DNA of 64,000 nt from Fumia sp045645505 (GCA_045645505.1 JAZRIW010000005.1:62001-126000); one strand, 5' to 3'; shown: positions 25,233 through 34,773, numbered from the stretch's first letter. Numbers and translations are program-made. The notes: generated by a model from the letters alone, not told the origin.

Positions 25233-25305
25233 AAGTTTTCCTCCTTTTAGATAATTATATTTTATCCTGAAAATATGAATTTTTAATTTAAGTTTTATAA
25301 AAAAA

Positions 25306-26790
25306 TTAGGATTCTTTATTGGATTTTCCTTTAATGAGGGAAATGTTTTTTACTTTTGCGGCAGGAACAGAGAATGTAAAGGAAGTATATTCACCTTTAA
25401 CACTATCTACAGTTATATCTCCACCATGAAGATTAACTATTGAACGGACAATATAAAGCCCTAATCCTACACCATTTTTATCAATGCCTCTTGATTTATC
25501 CGTTTTATAGAATCTGTCAAAAACCCGTGAAAGTTCTTCTTTTGAAAGACCTTCGCCGCTGTTTTTAATTTCTATAAAGGTTTTGTTGCCTTCCACAGAA
25601 AAATTAAATTCAAGAAAACCGTCTTCTTTTACGAATTTTACAGCATTTTCAATTAAATTGTAAAGAACCTGGTGAATGAGATCAGGATCGGCTTCAACGA
25701 TGACCTTTTCGCTGTCCAAACCTCTGACGTCAAGCCTTTTGTCGTCTATTTGCTTTTCAAAACTGAAAACAATCTGACAAACAGTTTCAATGATATTGAA
25801 TTGTGTGGTTTGAATTTTAAGTTCTCCTGCTTCAATTCTTGAAAGATTGAGCATACTTCTTACAAGTCGGGAAAGACGCTTAATTTCTTCTGATACGATT
25901 CTTAAATATTTACTGTGTTCCTCTTTTGGAATTGTACCATCTAATATTCCGTCAATAAATCCACCGATAGAAGTCATAGGAGTTTTAAGCTCGTGTGAAA
26001 TATTTGCGATAAAGCTTCTGCGTAAAGTTTCCTGCACCGAGAGGGATTTTGCCATATTATTAAAGGATTTTGCAAGTTCTCCTATCTCGTCGTCTGTTGA
26101 AACGGAAACCTGAACAGAAAAATCTCCTTTTGCAAATTTCCTTGCAGCTACTGACATCTCTCTTAACGGGCGTACTATTTTTAAAGTGACAAAATATGAA
26201 ATAATAAAAGCCAGTATTAATACTATGAAAGAACAGTAGATGAAAATTCTTGTGATTTCTCTTATGAAAGCATGAAGACCTTCAGATGAGGTGGAAATAA
26301 ATAAATAACCGATATGTTTTCCGTTTTCAAGTCTCATGGGTTTTGCAAGAGTGTATTGAGGGGTTTTGTAGATATTACCGCCTAATTTTCCGTTTTCGAA
26401 AAAAACTTCCTGATTGATAATTCTTCTTCTGATATTTTCCGGTACCTGGAAAACCTTATGTGAACAAGTGGATGTTTCTGTGCAAATAACGGTATTGCCG
26501 TCTAAATCTGTGAGAAAAATTATTGAATCTGTAGCTTTTGCAAAAATAGAAAAGCTGCTTTTTATAATGTCTGAATCGAGTCTTATTATATTGTCATTTG
26601 TTACATTTACTTCATAAGTGTTTAAGACGATTTGCCGCGCAATATCTATATTTTTCTGCAAAAGAGCTGCTTTATCAGAATAAAAATATTTACTTGCGAA
26701 AATCATAAAAAGTGAACCTAAAACTATAGTTGAAGATAACAGCACTATAGCGCAGAAAGAGAAATATTTGCGGAATATATTTTTTTTCAT
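25306..26790 (-). CDS. Sensor histidine kinase with extracytoplasmic domain
   Basis: 494 aa. Membrane helices lie at about 11-33 and 177-200 and flank an outside sensor domain of about 140 residues. Next come HAMP (VTLKIVRPLREM), the HisKA box FIANISHELKTPMTSIGGF with the phospho-accepting His, and HATPase N/G boxes (LIENAVKFV, DRFYKTDKSR, GVGLGLYIVRSIV). There is no PAS domain. It is the cognate partner of the OmpR-type regulator 51 bp upstream and precedes htrA. The arrangement recalls walRK with htrA but lacks walH/walI. Confidence 0.92.
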   Translation of the reverse strand: MKKNIFRKYFSFCAIVLLSSTIVLGSLFMIFASKYFYSDKAALLQKNIDIARQIVLNTYEVNVTNDNIIRLDSDIIKSSFSIFAKATDSIIFLTDLDGNTVICTETSTCSHKVFQVPENIRRRIINQEVFFENGKLGGNIYKTPQYTLAKPMRLENGKHIGYLFISTSSEGLHAFIREITRIFIYCSFIVLILAFIISYFVTLKIVRPLREMSVAARKFAKGDFSVQVSVSTDDEIGELAKSFNNMAKSLSVQETLRRSFIANISHELKTPMTSIGGFIDGILDGTIPKEEHSKYLRIVSEEIKRLSRLVRSMLNLSRIEAGELKIQTTQFNIIETVCQIVFSFEKQIDDKRLDVRGLDSEKVIVEADPDLIHQVLYNLIENAVKFVKEDGFLEFNFSVEGNKTFIEIKNSGEGLSKEELSRVFDRFYKTDKSRGIDKNGVGLGLYIVRSIVNLHGGDITVDSVKGEYTSFTFSVPAAKVKNISLIKGKSNKES

Positions 26791-26841
26791 AGATAATGTT
26801 CCTTTTAAATAACAGAAATATTACTTATATAAGATGGTGTT

Positions 26842-27540
26842 TTATAATAAGTCAACCACTTCGAATTTATATCCGACACCCCATACAGTTTTTAAAGACC
26901 ATTTATCAGAAACACCTTCCAGTTTTTCTCTTAAACGCTTAACGTGTACGTCGATAGTTCTGGAATCGCCATAATATTCAAATCCCCATACTTCGTCCAA
27001 AAGCTGGTCACGGGTATAAACACGGTTGGGATTAGATGCTAAATGGAAAAGAAGCTCCAATTCTTTAGGAGGAGTGTCAACGATTTTTCCGTCAACTTTT
27101 AATTCATAACGGGTCATATTAACTATCAGTTTATCGAAAGTTACTTCTTTAGTAGCATTCGGTTGAGTGTTTCTTCCGATTCTTCTTAAAACAGCTTTGA
27201 TTCTTGCAATGATTTCTTTAGTATCGAAAGGTTTTACGACATAATCATCGGCACCGAGCTCAAGACCTAAAACCTTGTCAAAGGTTTCCCCTTTTGCGGT
27301 GAGCATGATGATAGGAGTCTGGCTTTTTTTGCGGATTTCACGACAAACCTGCCAACCATCTAATCCCGGAAGCATTATGTCCAGTAAAACAAGTTCGGGA
27401 TTCAGAGTATCAAATTTAAGCAAAGCTTCCTCACCGTCATGTGCGAGAATAACGCTGTAACCTTCTTTTTCAAGATAGAGCCTTAAAAGCTCACAGATAT
27501 TTTTATCGTCATCTACTACTAAAATTTTTCCTAATGTCAT
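26842..27540 (-). CDS. OmpR/PhoB-family response regulator (WalR/PhoB-like)
   Basis: 232 aa. The receiver domain has ILVVDDDKNICELL, the phospho-accepting Asp in LVLLDIMLPGLDGW, the switch Thr/Lys in MLTAKGET and ADDYVVKPF. The winged-helix effector domain has TRDQLLDEVWGFEYYGDSR and recognition helix TIDVHVKRLREKLEG, close to WalR's VWGYDYFGDVRTVDV. The start follows AAAGGAG. It is first in the regulator-kinase-htrA operon behind an extended -10 promoter. WalR identity is plausible but not proven; PhoP/PhoB-like roles remain possible. Confidence 0.92.
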   Translation of the reverse strand: MTLGKILVVDDDKNICELLRLYLEKEGYSVILAHDGEEALLKFDTLNPELVLLDIMLPGLDGWQVCREIRKKSQTPIIMLTAKGETFDKVLGLELGADDYVVKPFDTKEIIARIKAVLRRIGRNTQPNATKEVTFDKLIVNMTRYELKVDGKIVDTPPKELELLFHLASNPNRVYTRDQLLDEVWGFEYYGDSRTIDVHVKRLREKLEGVSDKWSLKTVWGVGYKFEVVDLL

Positions 27541-27597
27541 AATTAATAGCTCCTTTCTTTGTTTAAGCGAGGTTTCAAATTTTGAATTAGTATAATA

Positions 27598-27627
27598 ATT
27601 ATATCATATTCACAATTTAAATTGCAA
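27598..27627 (-). promoter_or_regulatory. Promoter of the regulator-kinase-htrA operon
   Basis: On the minus strand, TTGCAA (27627-27622), an 18-bp spacer ending in TGA, then TATAAT (27603-27598). The TGN before the -10 makes it an extended -10 promoter. Confidence 0.6.
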
Positions 27628-27719
27628 ACAAATTAAAAACAAATATCTTATAAATAATAAAGAAAAAGTATTATTTTTATTAAAAAGTTATATTTTATAG
27701 TATGTAACATTTAAAAATT

Positions 27720-27757
27720 AAAGCTATGTTATTTTATCATCAAAATAACATAGCCTT
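27720..27757 (-). terminator. Terminator after the lipoprotein gene
   Basis: Arms AAGCTATGTTATTTT (27721-27735) and AAAATAACATAGCCTT (27742-27757) form a stem with one mismatch. A T-rich tract follows on the minus strand. Confidence 0.75.
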
Positions 27758-27761
27758 AAAT

Positions 27762-28289
27762 TTAAGTATTATTAAATTTACATTCTAAATCCAAACTGTC
27801 AATGGAAAGGGACAAAAGAGAATAATCATCCCGGTTTAATTTTAACAGAAAATCGCCCGATTCGGTTTCTCCTTTTGCCACAATGGCATTTTTTTCTTTT
27901 GAAAAGGAAACACCATAAGGGGTAGAAGCTTTATTAAGGGCTGAAATTATTGTTTTTGCAACCGCTTGATTTAAAACGGAATCGTTGTTTAACGAAAGAG
28001 AAAAACCTAAAAAAGTAACCTCTACATCACTGCCATTAAATAAAAACGTAAGACCTGAAAGGCTTTTCGGGTTTTTGATTTTTATAGTGGTGCTTTTGGT
28101 TTCTGACCGATTGATATCAGCTACTACTTCAAGGTTTTTATTTTTTATATTTACTTCTGTTGAAAATCCTTTATTTAATGAATCAGCTATTTTTTTTGCT
28201 TCGTTTTTAGAAATATTTTCTGATTTATTAAAGGAACAGCCCGTTATGAGCAGAGGGATTATGGATAAAATTATTATAATTTTTCTCAT
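27762..28289 (-). CDS. Small lipoprotein of unknown function
   Basis: 175 aa. The N-terminal signal MRKIIIILSIIPLLITGC has lipobox LITGC and a lipidated Cys at about residue 18. The mature part is rich in alternating hydrophobic/polar strands (STEVNIKNKNLEVVADINR, LTFLFNGSDVEVTFLG), suggesting a LolA/LppX-like half-barrel. That fold call is inference. It follows the NAD(P)HX repair gene on the same strand. Its ribosome binding site is buried in a 13-bp hairpin, so its translation may be restrained. Confidence 0.75.
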   Translation of the reverse strand: MRKIIIILSIIPLLITGCSFNKSENISKNEAKKIADSLNKGFSTEVNIKNKNLEVVADINRSETKSTTIKIKNPKSLSGLTFLFNGSDVEVTFLGFSLSLNNDSVLNQAVAKTIISALNKASTPYGVSFSKEKNAIVAKGETESGDFLLKLNRDDYSLLSLSIDSLDLECKFNNT

Positions 28290-28290
28290 A

Positions 28291-28345
28291 AAAATCTCCT
28301 TATCATACAGTTTTTAGAATACTGTATGATAAGAAGAGATTTTTT
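28291..28345 (-). promoter_or_regulatory. Hairpin that includes the lipoprotein ribosome binding site
   Basis: On the minus strand, CTTATCATACAGT pairs perfectly with ACTGTATGATAAG (28333-28321 with 28311-28299), extended by ATCTCTT against GGAGAT. The right arm contains the AAGGAG of the lipoprotein gene, and AUG follows the U-run. It could act as a terminator of the upstream gene, a translational block, or both. Confidence 0.6.
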
Positions 28346-28348
28346 ATG

Positions 28349-29881
28349 CTATAAAATTTGTTTTAATGAAAAAGGTATAGAATCAATTACATCACTCGGA
28401 AGCATTGCATATGGAGTTAAGGCTTTAGCTGTGATGTCTCCTGCTTCTGCATGCAGATAAACTCCCGAAACTGCTGCAGATGAGGGTGAAGCTCCCTGAG
28501 ATAAAAATGAAGCTACCATTCCGGCTAAAACGTCACCACTTCCGCCTTTTGCAAGTCCTGAATTTCCGTTTTGATTTATAAATATTTCTCTTTTAGGTGT
28601 AGCTATAACAGTGTTACTGTCTTTTAATATAACGGTTACATTGTATTTTTCAGCAAATTGCACCGCTACATCAAATCGACGTTTTTTAATAATTTCAATA
28701 GACAGTCCTGTGAGACGGGACATTTCTTTTATATGAGGAGTTACTATGATTGGTGCAGATGCTTTTGTTAAAACAGAGGGGTTGTCAGCAATACAATTAA
28801 GTCCGTCGGCATCAATGACCATAGGACCTTTAAAATTTTGTATAATATCTTCGACGATTAATTTTGTGTCATCGCAAATAGAAAGTCCGCAACCGATGAG
28901 AATGGTGTTTGCCCAATGCATCTCCAGATGTAATTGGTCCAATCCGTCTAACGAAATAGCCCCTACATTATTAGTGGGCATTGGTGAATAAATGCATTCG
29001 GGGATTTTTGCAGCAAATACAGGGATTGTGGGTTGTGGTGCCGCAATTTTAACAAGCCCTACTCCCAAACGCAAAGCAGCTAATGAGGATAAAATAATGG
29101 CTCCTGTCATATTTACAGATGCACCAATATTTAAAAGTCTGCCGTAATCGCCTTTATTGCTGTCATCTTTTCTTTTTGGGATACAATCTGATATAATTTC
29201 TTTGTTTAAGAGAGTGATATTGTCGGGAATTGCAGAAATATCAGTTTCATTGATTTTAATATCAACAATTTTTATTTTTCCGCAGAGAGAAGATGATGAT
29301 TTTAAAATGTGGGCAGGTTTTAAGGTCGCGAAGGTGTATGTATAATCAGCTTTAAATGAGTTTTCATCATAAAAACCTGTATCACAGTCAATACCGGACG
29401 GAATATCCAATGAGATTTTAATTGCACGACAGCTATTAGCGAATTTAAATAATTCTGTGACATATTCGGGCAAATTTCCGTTAAAGCCTGTGCCAAAAAC
29501 CGCATCAATTAAGATGTCGCTGTTTTGTAATGCATCAAAACAGTCTTTAATAGGAGTTTGTGAATCAAGAAAATGAGAATTGTATTTTTTAAGTTCAACG
29601 AGATTTGCGTGGGCAAGAGGCGATAATTCATTTCCCATAGCAAAAATTACAGTTATTTTTGCACCTGATTCTGATAAATATCTTCCTGCTACCAGTCCGT
29701 CTCCTGCGTTATTGCCTTTTCCACAAAGGATAGTTATTTTTTTGCCGGAAACATCGCAGATTTTTTCTATTAATTCTGATGCTCCTTTTCCTGCACGTTC
29801 CATAAGTTCAGAATAAGAACTTCCCTTTTCGACAGCGATACTTTCAGCAATTTTCATTGCAGATGAAGTCAGTATTCTCAT
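28349..29881 (-). CDS. Bifunctional NAD(P)H-hydrate repair enzyme (epimerase + ADP-dependent dehydratase)
   Basis: Repairs hydrated NADH/NADPH, 510 aa, a fusion as in E. coli YjeF. The N-terminal YjeF_N epimerase domain (about 1-210) reads LCGKGNNAGDGLVAGRYL, with FGTGFNG and SLDIPSGIDCDTG. The C-terminal ribokinase-like dehydratase domain (about 225-505) has HIKEMSRLTG and NGNSGLAKGGSGDVLAGMVA. Start ATG 29881 lies 9 nt after AAAGGAGG; the TTG at 29890 abuts that site and is rejected. Confidence 0.93.
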   Translation of the reverse strand: MRILTSSAMKIAESIAVEKGSSYSELMERAGKGASELIEKICDVSGKKITILCGKGNNAGDGLVAGRYLSESGAKITVIFAMGNELSPLAHANLVELKKYNSHFLDSQTPIKDCFDALQNSDILIDAVFGTGFNGNLPEYVTELFKFANSCRAIKISLDIPSGIDCDTGFYDENSFKADYTYTFATLKPAHILKSSSSLCGKIKIVDIKINETDISAIPDNITLLNKEIISDCIPKRKDDSNKGDYGRLLNIGASVNMTGAIILSSLAALRLGVGLVKIAAPQPTIPVFAAKIPECIYSPMPTNNVGAISLDGLDQLHLEMHWANTILIGCGLSICDDTKLIVEDIIQNFKGPMVIDADGLNCIADNPSVLTKASAPIIVTPHIKEMSRLTGLSIEIIKKRRFDVAVQFAEKYNVTVILKDSNTVIATPKREIFINQNGNSGLAKGGSGDVLAGMVASFLSQGASPSSAAVSGVYLHAEAGDITAKALTPYAMLPSDVIDSIPFSLKQIL

Positions 29882-29904
29882 TAAAATCAACCTCCTTTTA
29901 TTTT

Positions 29905-29945
29905 AAAAAACCTCGCAAAATGATATGCCATTTTGCGAGGGAAAT
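29905..29945 (-). terminator. Terminator after the 174-aa membrane protein gene
   Basis: The perfect 12-bp stem CCTCGCAAAATG (29911-29922) / CATTTTGCGAGG (29929-29940), with a U-run on the minus strand from the AAAAAA at 29905-29910. Confidence 0.85.
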
Positions 29946-29947
29946 TC

Positions 29948-30472
29948 TTAAAAAGTTTCTTTATTAAGTATTTTAACGGGTATATATTTTTTTAATGCTT
30001 CAACAGTGCGTTCATCGGGAGTAAAAACAAGCAAAACCTTTCCGAATTTCGCGTGAGTGAAAACAGCGTAATAATTTTCACTATAAGTACTTTCAGCAGA
30101 AAAAATACGATTTGTATAATTATTGCCGGAGTGTTCCTCCTGCTTATAAAGGCCAAAATCTTCAAATGTTCTTATATTTGCGGTAACAAGGCGTTTGCGT
30201 TTTCTTTTACCGATAATTTTGTCAATATCAATTTCACCATTTGTAATGATGTATTCATATTCGACATTCATATTGGTTATAAGGAAGTAAGCGGCATAAA
30301 TAACCCCTACTCCGACAATCGCACCTAAAAACGCAAGTTCACCTAAAACAATAGGCATAAAAAATACTGAAAAAATAAAAATCAGCACAGCTAAAATAAG
30401 ACAAGCAAAAACTAAAAAAAGGTCTTTACCGGTCATACGTCTTTTAACCATCTGCTCTACAAAAACATCCAT
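29948..30472 (-). CDS. DUF6106-like membrane protein
   Basis: 174 aa. It begins MDVFVEQMVKRRMTGKD. Two membrane helices (about 20-42 and 46-66) are followed by a cytoplasmic domain with EYEYIITNGEIDIDKIIGKRKRKRL, then a segment ending VFTPDERTVEALKKYIP. The pattern of an N-terminal VEQxVxRxxTGKD and IDIDKIIxxRKRKRL matches a conserved clostridial family of unknown function that I believe is DUF6106. The start follows GGAGG. It diverges from spoVG. Confidence 0.75.
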   Translation of the reverse strand: MDVFVEQMVKRRMTGKDLFLVFACLILAVLIFIFSVFFMPIVLGELAFLGAIVGVGVIYAAYFLITNMNVEYEYIITNGEIDIDKIIGKRKRKRLVTANIRTFEDFGLYKQEEHSGNNYTNRIFSAESTYSENYYAVFTHAKFGKVLLVFTPDERTVEALKKYIPVKILNKETF

Positions 30473-30628
30473 TTAAAAATCCTCCAAAATTATTATAGTT
30501 TCAGCATAACATAAAAGGAGAAAAATATCAAGCAAATAAAAATTAAGATTTTGTATAATAAAATAAAAAGTGCCTAAACTTTAATTGTAAAAATTAAAGG
30601 TCCACTTTAAGACCGGAAAGGCGGAAAT

Positions 30629-30901
30629 ATGAACATTACAGACATTAAGGTGAGAAAACTTTTAAATGAGGGACGATTGCGTGCAATTGTTTCGGTTACG
30701 GTAGATAATGAACTTGCCATTCATGACATTAAAGTTATTGAAGGGCCGGAGAGATTGTTTGTGGCGATGCCAAGCAGAAAAGAGGTTAATGGTGTTTTCA
30801 GGGATATTGCTCACCCGATTTCCCCGTCAGCAAGACATAATTTTGAAGACGCAGTTTTAGATGCTTATAAGGCAGAGTTGGTGAGTCAATCGATTTATTG
30901 A
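30629..30901 (+). CDS. spoVG: Septation/stage V sporulation regulator SpoVG
   Basis: 90 aa nucleic-acid-binding regulator. MNITDIKVRKLLNEGRLRAIVSVTVDNELAIHDIKV covers the first half in the standard pattern. VAMPSRK and FRDIAHPISPSARHNFEDAVLDAY are family hallmarks. It is required for spore cortex formation in Bacillus and affects septation and virulence genes elsewhere. The ribosome site is AAAGGCGG. A TATAAT lies at 30554-30559 without a clear -35. Confidence 0.96.
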   Translation: MNITDIKVRKLLNEGRLRAIVSVTVDNELAIHDIKVIEGPERLFVAMPSRKEVNGVFRDIAHPISPSARHNFEDAVLDAYKAELVSQSIY

Positions 30902-31027
30902 TGAATATAATTTTATCTCTAAAAATTTCCTTTTATATTTTTTGAAATAAAAGTAACAATATTATTGCACAAAAGATTTATAAAATAAGCGTTTGCAGTT
31001 TTTTGTGTGCTCTGTTTTATAAACAGA

Positions 31028-31058
31028 AAAAAGCCGACACTTAAAGTGTCGGCTTTAA
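31028..31058 (-). terminator. Terminator after purL
   Basis: Arms AAAGCCGACAC (31030-31040) and GTGTCGGCTTT (31045-31055), with flanking A/T runs. Confidence 0.85.
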
Positions 31059-31060
31059 TA

Positions 31061-34000
31061 TTATTTGAAATATTCCACACCGCTTTTGAATATCATTTGG
31101 TCTTTGTTTCCTATGATATTTTTTGCAATATCATTTCCGATACGCTCACTGTGTGCCATTTTACCTAAAACTCGTCCGTCGGGAGAGGTTATACCTTCAA
31201 TTGCCATCATAGATTCATTGGGGTTGAATCTGATGTTATAAGTAGGTTCTCCGTCAAGATTTACATATTGAGTTGCAATCTGTCCGTTTTCAGCAAGTTT
31301 TTCAATTTCTTCTTTGGTCGCAATAAACCTTCCTTCTCCGTGAGAAATAGGAACAACGTGATAATCTCCGACATTAGTATTATAAAGCCAGGGAGATTTG
31401 TTGGAAGCAATTCTTGTTGTGACCATCATTGATTGATGTCTGCCTATTGAGTTGAATGTCAGGGTAGGAGAATTATCCTGCATTTCGACAATTTCGCCGT
31501 AAGGAACAAGACCTAATTTAATAAGTGCCTGGAACCCATTACAGATACCGAGCATCAATCCGTCACGGTTTTTAAGTAAATTATGAACGCCGTCTTTGAT
31601 ACGTGGATTTCTGAAGAATGCAGTTATAAATTTACCTGAACCATCAGGCTCATCACCACCTGAGAATCCACCTGGGATCATAATGATCTGAGACTCTTCA
31701 ATTTTCTTTGCAAATTCATTTACAGATTCTTCAATGTCTTTACTTGAAAGATTTTTAACAATAAATACATCAGCAATTGCACCTGCTTTTTCAAATGCAC
31801 GCTTTGTGTCATATTCACAGTTTGTACCGGGGAAAACAGGAATTAATACTCTTGGAGAAGCTACTTTAATTGCAGGGGATAATCTTTCTTTAGATTCATA
31901 ATTATAGGTTTCAATTCTTTCGTCAGAGGTTTCAATATTAGAGCGGAAAACCTTTTCAAGCTTTTCTTCATAAGAATTTTGCAATTCGTCAATTAAAACA
32001 GAAGTGTTATTAATAAGTTTGATAACAGGTTCTTTATCGGTCATACCGATAATATCAAATTCATTTTCAAAACCATTTTTAAGTTCTATAATAAATCCGC
32101 CATAAACGGGATTAAACATCAATTCATCACCAAGTTCACGGGTGAATTTAAATCCCATTTTATTACCAAAGGCCATTTTTGCGATACCTTCAGCAATACC
32201 GCCGAAACCTAAAGTCCAAACAGCAAGTGCCTTTTCTTCGCTGATAAGTTTTTCGACTTTTGCAAAAACTTCTTTGACACTTTCAAAATCAGGTGTATTA
32301 TCAGCATTGTATTTTGGTAAAATTAAAGCAACAGGATTTCCATAGCCTTTAAATTCGGGGGAAACAACTTTCTTAGAATCAGCTACAGAAACAGCAAAGG
32401 AGACTAAGGTTGGTGGTACATCTATATCTTCAAATGTACCTGACATAGAGTCTTTACCGCCGATAGCACCGATTCCGAGTTGTAATTGTGCTTCAAATCC
32501 ACCTAAAAGTGCACTTAATGGTTTGCCCCAACGTGAGGGATCGTTGTTTGTACGCTCGAAGTATTCTTGGAATGTGAGCCAGCATTGTTTGTGACTTCCA
32601 CCAACAGCAACTATTTTGGAAACAGATTCCACAACAGCATTTATTGCCCCGATGTAAGGGTTTTGCTCAGAAATATAAGGATTATATCCCCAACCCATAA
32701 CAGAACAGGTGGTAGTTTCTCCTTCTAAAACAGGAATTTTTGCAGTCATAGCCTGAGTTTTGGTCATCTGATGTTTTCCACCATATGGCATTGTTACAGT
32801 ACCTGCTCCGATTGAACTGTCAAACATCTCAACAAGACCTTTTTGTGAGCAGATGTTAAGGTTATTAAGGTGTTTGAGCCAATCTTCTTTTGTATTCTTA
32901 AGATTATTGACAGGAGTAATATCACCTACTTCAATTTTTATAGAAGTATGTTTTTCGGCACCATTTGAATTTAAAAATTCGCGGGAAAGGTTAACGATTT
33001 CATTACCGTTCCAATCCATACGGAGTCTTGGTTCTTCTGTAACAGTTGCAACAATTGTAGCCTCTAAGTTTTCAGTATGGGCAAGCTTTATAAATTCTTT
33101 TACGTTTTCAGCTGCAACAACTACAGCCATACGTTCCTGAGATTCGGAAATTGCAAGTTCTGTACCATCCAGACCGTCATATTTTTTAGGAACAGCATCT
33201 AAATTTATCTTAAGGCCGTCAGCAAGTTCACCGATAGCAACACTTACACCGCCTGCACCAAAATCGTTACAACGACGAATCATACGGGTAACTTTCGGAT
33301 TTCTGAACATACGGGAAATTTTTCTTTCAATAGGCGGGTTACCCTTTTGCACTTCTGCACCGCAGCTTTCCAAAGACTCAAGGGTATGTGATTTTGAGGA
33401 ACCTGTAGCACCGCCACAGCCATCGCGTCCTGTGCGTCCTCCTAAGAGAATAATTATATCTCCGGGAGAAGGAACTTCTCTGATAACATTTGCAGCGGGT
33501 GTAGCACCTATAACAGCACCGATTTCCATACGTTTTGCAACATAATTGGGGTGATAAAGCTCTGTTACCTCACCCGTTGCGAGGCCTATCTGATTTCCGT
33601 ATGAACTATATCCATGAGCAGCAGTAGTAACAATCTTTTTCTGGGGAAGTTTTCCTTTTAAAGTATCTTTTCTTGGAACAGTAGGATCAGCAGCACCTGT
33701 AACGCGCATTGCCTGATAAACGTAGGAACGACCTGAAAGCGGGTCTCTTATTGCACCGCCAAGGCAGGTAGCTGCACCACCAAAAGGCTCTATCTCTGTA
33801 GGGTGGTTATGGGTTTCGTTTTTAAACATAAGAAGCCATTTTTCTTTGTTTCCATCAACATCAACGTCAATTTTTACTGAACAAGCGTTGATTTCTTCAC
33901 TCTCATCGAGGTCTTTTAAAATTCCGTCCTTTTTGAGTTTTTTAGCGGCAATTGTAGCTAAATCCATTAAGGTAAGAGGTTTGTTTTTTCCAACATAAAG

Positions 34001-34771
34001 TTCATTTCTGATTCCGATATATTTTTCAAAGCTTTCCTTAACCGGTTTATTGTCAACAATGACATCATCTATAATAGTAGAGAAAGTAGTGTGTCTGCAA
34101 TGGTCAGACCAATATGTATCAATCATACGGATCTCAGTAATAGTGGGGTCTCTTTTTTCAGTATCTTTAAAATAAGCCTGACAGAATTTAATGTCGTCAA
34201 GGTCCATGGCTAATCCATATTTTTTTATAAATTCTGCTAAATCATTTTCATTAAGGGTTGTAAATCTGTTTAAGGTTTCTACTTCAGTGGGGATTTCATA
34301 CTCAGTTTTGAGAGTACTGAATTCTTCAAGACTTGCCTCTCTTGCTTCAACGGGATTTATAAGATGGTTTTTGATATGCTCGATATCTTCATCTGAAATA
34401 ATTCCTTCCATAAGATAGATACGGGCATTTTTTACCCTCGGACGTTCACCCTGAGTCATAATCTGGATACATTGTTCGCAGGAATCTGCTCTCTGGTCAA
34501 ACTGGCCCGGTAAATATTCTATAGCTAAAATATGATTATCTTTAGAAGTTTCGGGAAGTTTCTCAAAAATCATATCGACAGCAGGCTCTGAAAAGATAGT
34601 TTTTGAAGCAGTTTTAAATGTTTTTTCATCAATTCCTTCTACATCGTAGCGGTTAAAAAATCTAAGGCCCTTTAAATCAATTCCCAAAGAACTTTTAATA
34701 TCTCTGAGCACAGATTTTGCCTCTACTGCAAATTCGGGTTTTTTCTCAACATAAATTCTGAATACTGACAT
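31061..34771 (-). CDS. purL: Phosphoribosylformylglycinamidine synthase, single-chain PurL
   Basis: Fourth step of purine synthesis: converts FGAR, glutamine and ATP to FGAM, 1236 aa. The N-terminal linker and synthase domains include YWSDHCRHTTF, FKNETHNHPTEIEPFGGAATCLGG and GGGGRTGRDGCGG-like loops (GGRTGRDGCGGATGSSKSH). The C-terminal glutaminase domain (from about 970) has the nucleophile Cys in LGICNGFQALIKLG and the catalytic His/Glu in ISHGEGRF. It is the large fused form rather than PurL+PurQ+PurS. No other pur gene is present; it follows mtaB by 2 nt. Confidence 0.96.
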   Translation of the reverse strand: MSVFRIYVEKKPEFAVEAKSVLRDIKSSLGIDLKGLRFFNRYDVEGIDEKTFKTASKTIFSEPAVDMIFEKLPETSKDNHILAIEYLPGQFDQRADSCEQCIQIMTQGERPRVKNARIYLMEGIISDEDIEHIKNHLINPVEAREASLEEFSTLKTEYEIPTEVETLNRFTTLNENDLAEFIKKYGLAMDLDDIKFCQAYFKDTEKRDPTITEIRMIDTYWSDHCRHTTFSTIIDDVIVDNKPVKESFEKYIGIRNELYVGKNKPLTLMDLATIAAKKLKKDGILKDLDESEEINACSVKIDVDVDGNKEKWLLMFKNETHNHPTEIEPFGGAATCLGGAIRDPLSGRSYVYQAMRVTGAADPTVPRKDTLKGKLPQKKIVTTAAHGYSSYGNQIGLATGEVTELYHPNYVAKRMEIGAVIGATPAANVIREVPSPGDIIILLGGRTGRDGCGGATGSSKSHTLESLESCGAEVQKGNPPIERKISRMFRNPKVTRMIRRCNDFGAGGVSVAIGELADGLKINLDAVPKKYDGLDGTELAISESQERMAVVVAAENVKEFIKLAHTENLEATIVATVTEEPRLRMDWNGNEIVNLSREFLNSNGAEKHTSIKIEVGDITPVNNLKNTKEDWLKHLNNLNICSQKGLVEMFDSSIGAGTVTMPYGGKHQMTKTQAMTAKIPVLEGETTTCSVMGWGYNPYISEQNPYIGAINAVVESVSKIVAVGGSHKQCWLTFQEYFERTNNDPSRWGKPLSALLGGFEAQLQLGIGAIGGKDSMSGTFEDIDVPPTLVSFAVSVADSKKVVSPEFKGYGNPVALILPKYNADNTPDFESVKEVFAKVEKLISEEKALAVWTLGFGGIAEGIAKMAFGNKMGFKFTRELGDELMFNPVYGGFIIELKNGFENEFDIIGMTDKEPVIKLINNTSVLIDELQNSYEEKLEKVFRSNIETSDERIETYNYESKERLSPAIKVASPRVLIPVFPGTNCEYDTKRAFEKAGAIADVFIVKNLSSKDIEESVNEFAKKIEESQIIMIPGGFSGGDEPDGSGKFITAFFRNPRIKDGVHNLLKNRDGLMLGICNGFQALIKLGLVPYGEIVEMQDNSPTLTFNSIGRHQSMMVTTRIASNKSPWLYNTNVGDYHVVPISHGEGRFIATKEEIEKLAENGQIATQYVNLDGEPTYNIRFNPNESMMAIEGITSPDGRVLGKMAHSERIGNDIAKNIIGNKDQMIFKSGVEYFK

Positions 34772-34773
34772 AT

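Noticed and set aside
25232..25256. Near-identical leaders of htrA and mgsA (about 22 bases before the ATG, also at 55883-55905)
   Set aside because: The shared part is mostly a strong AAAAGGAGGAAAACTT ribosome site; common origin cannot be separated from selection for initiation.
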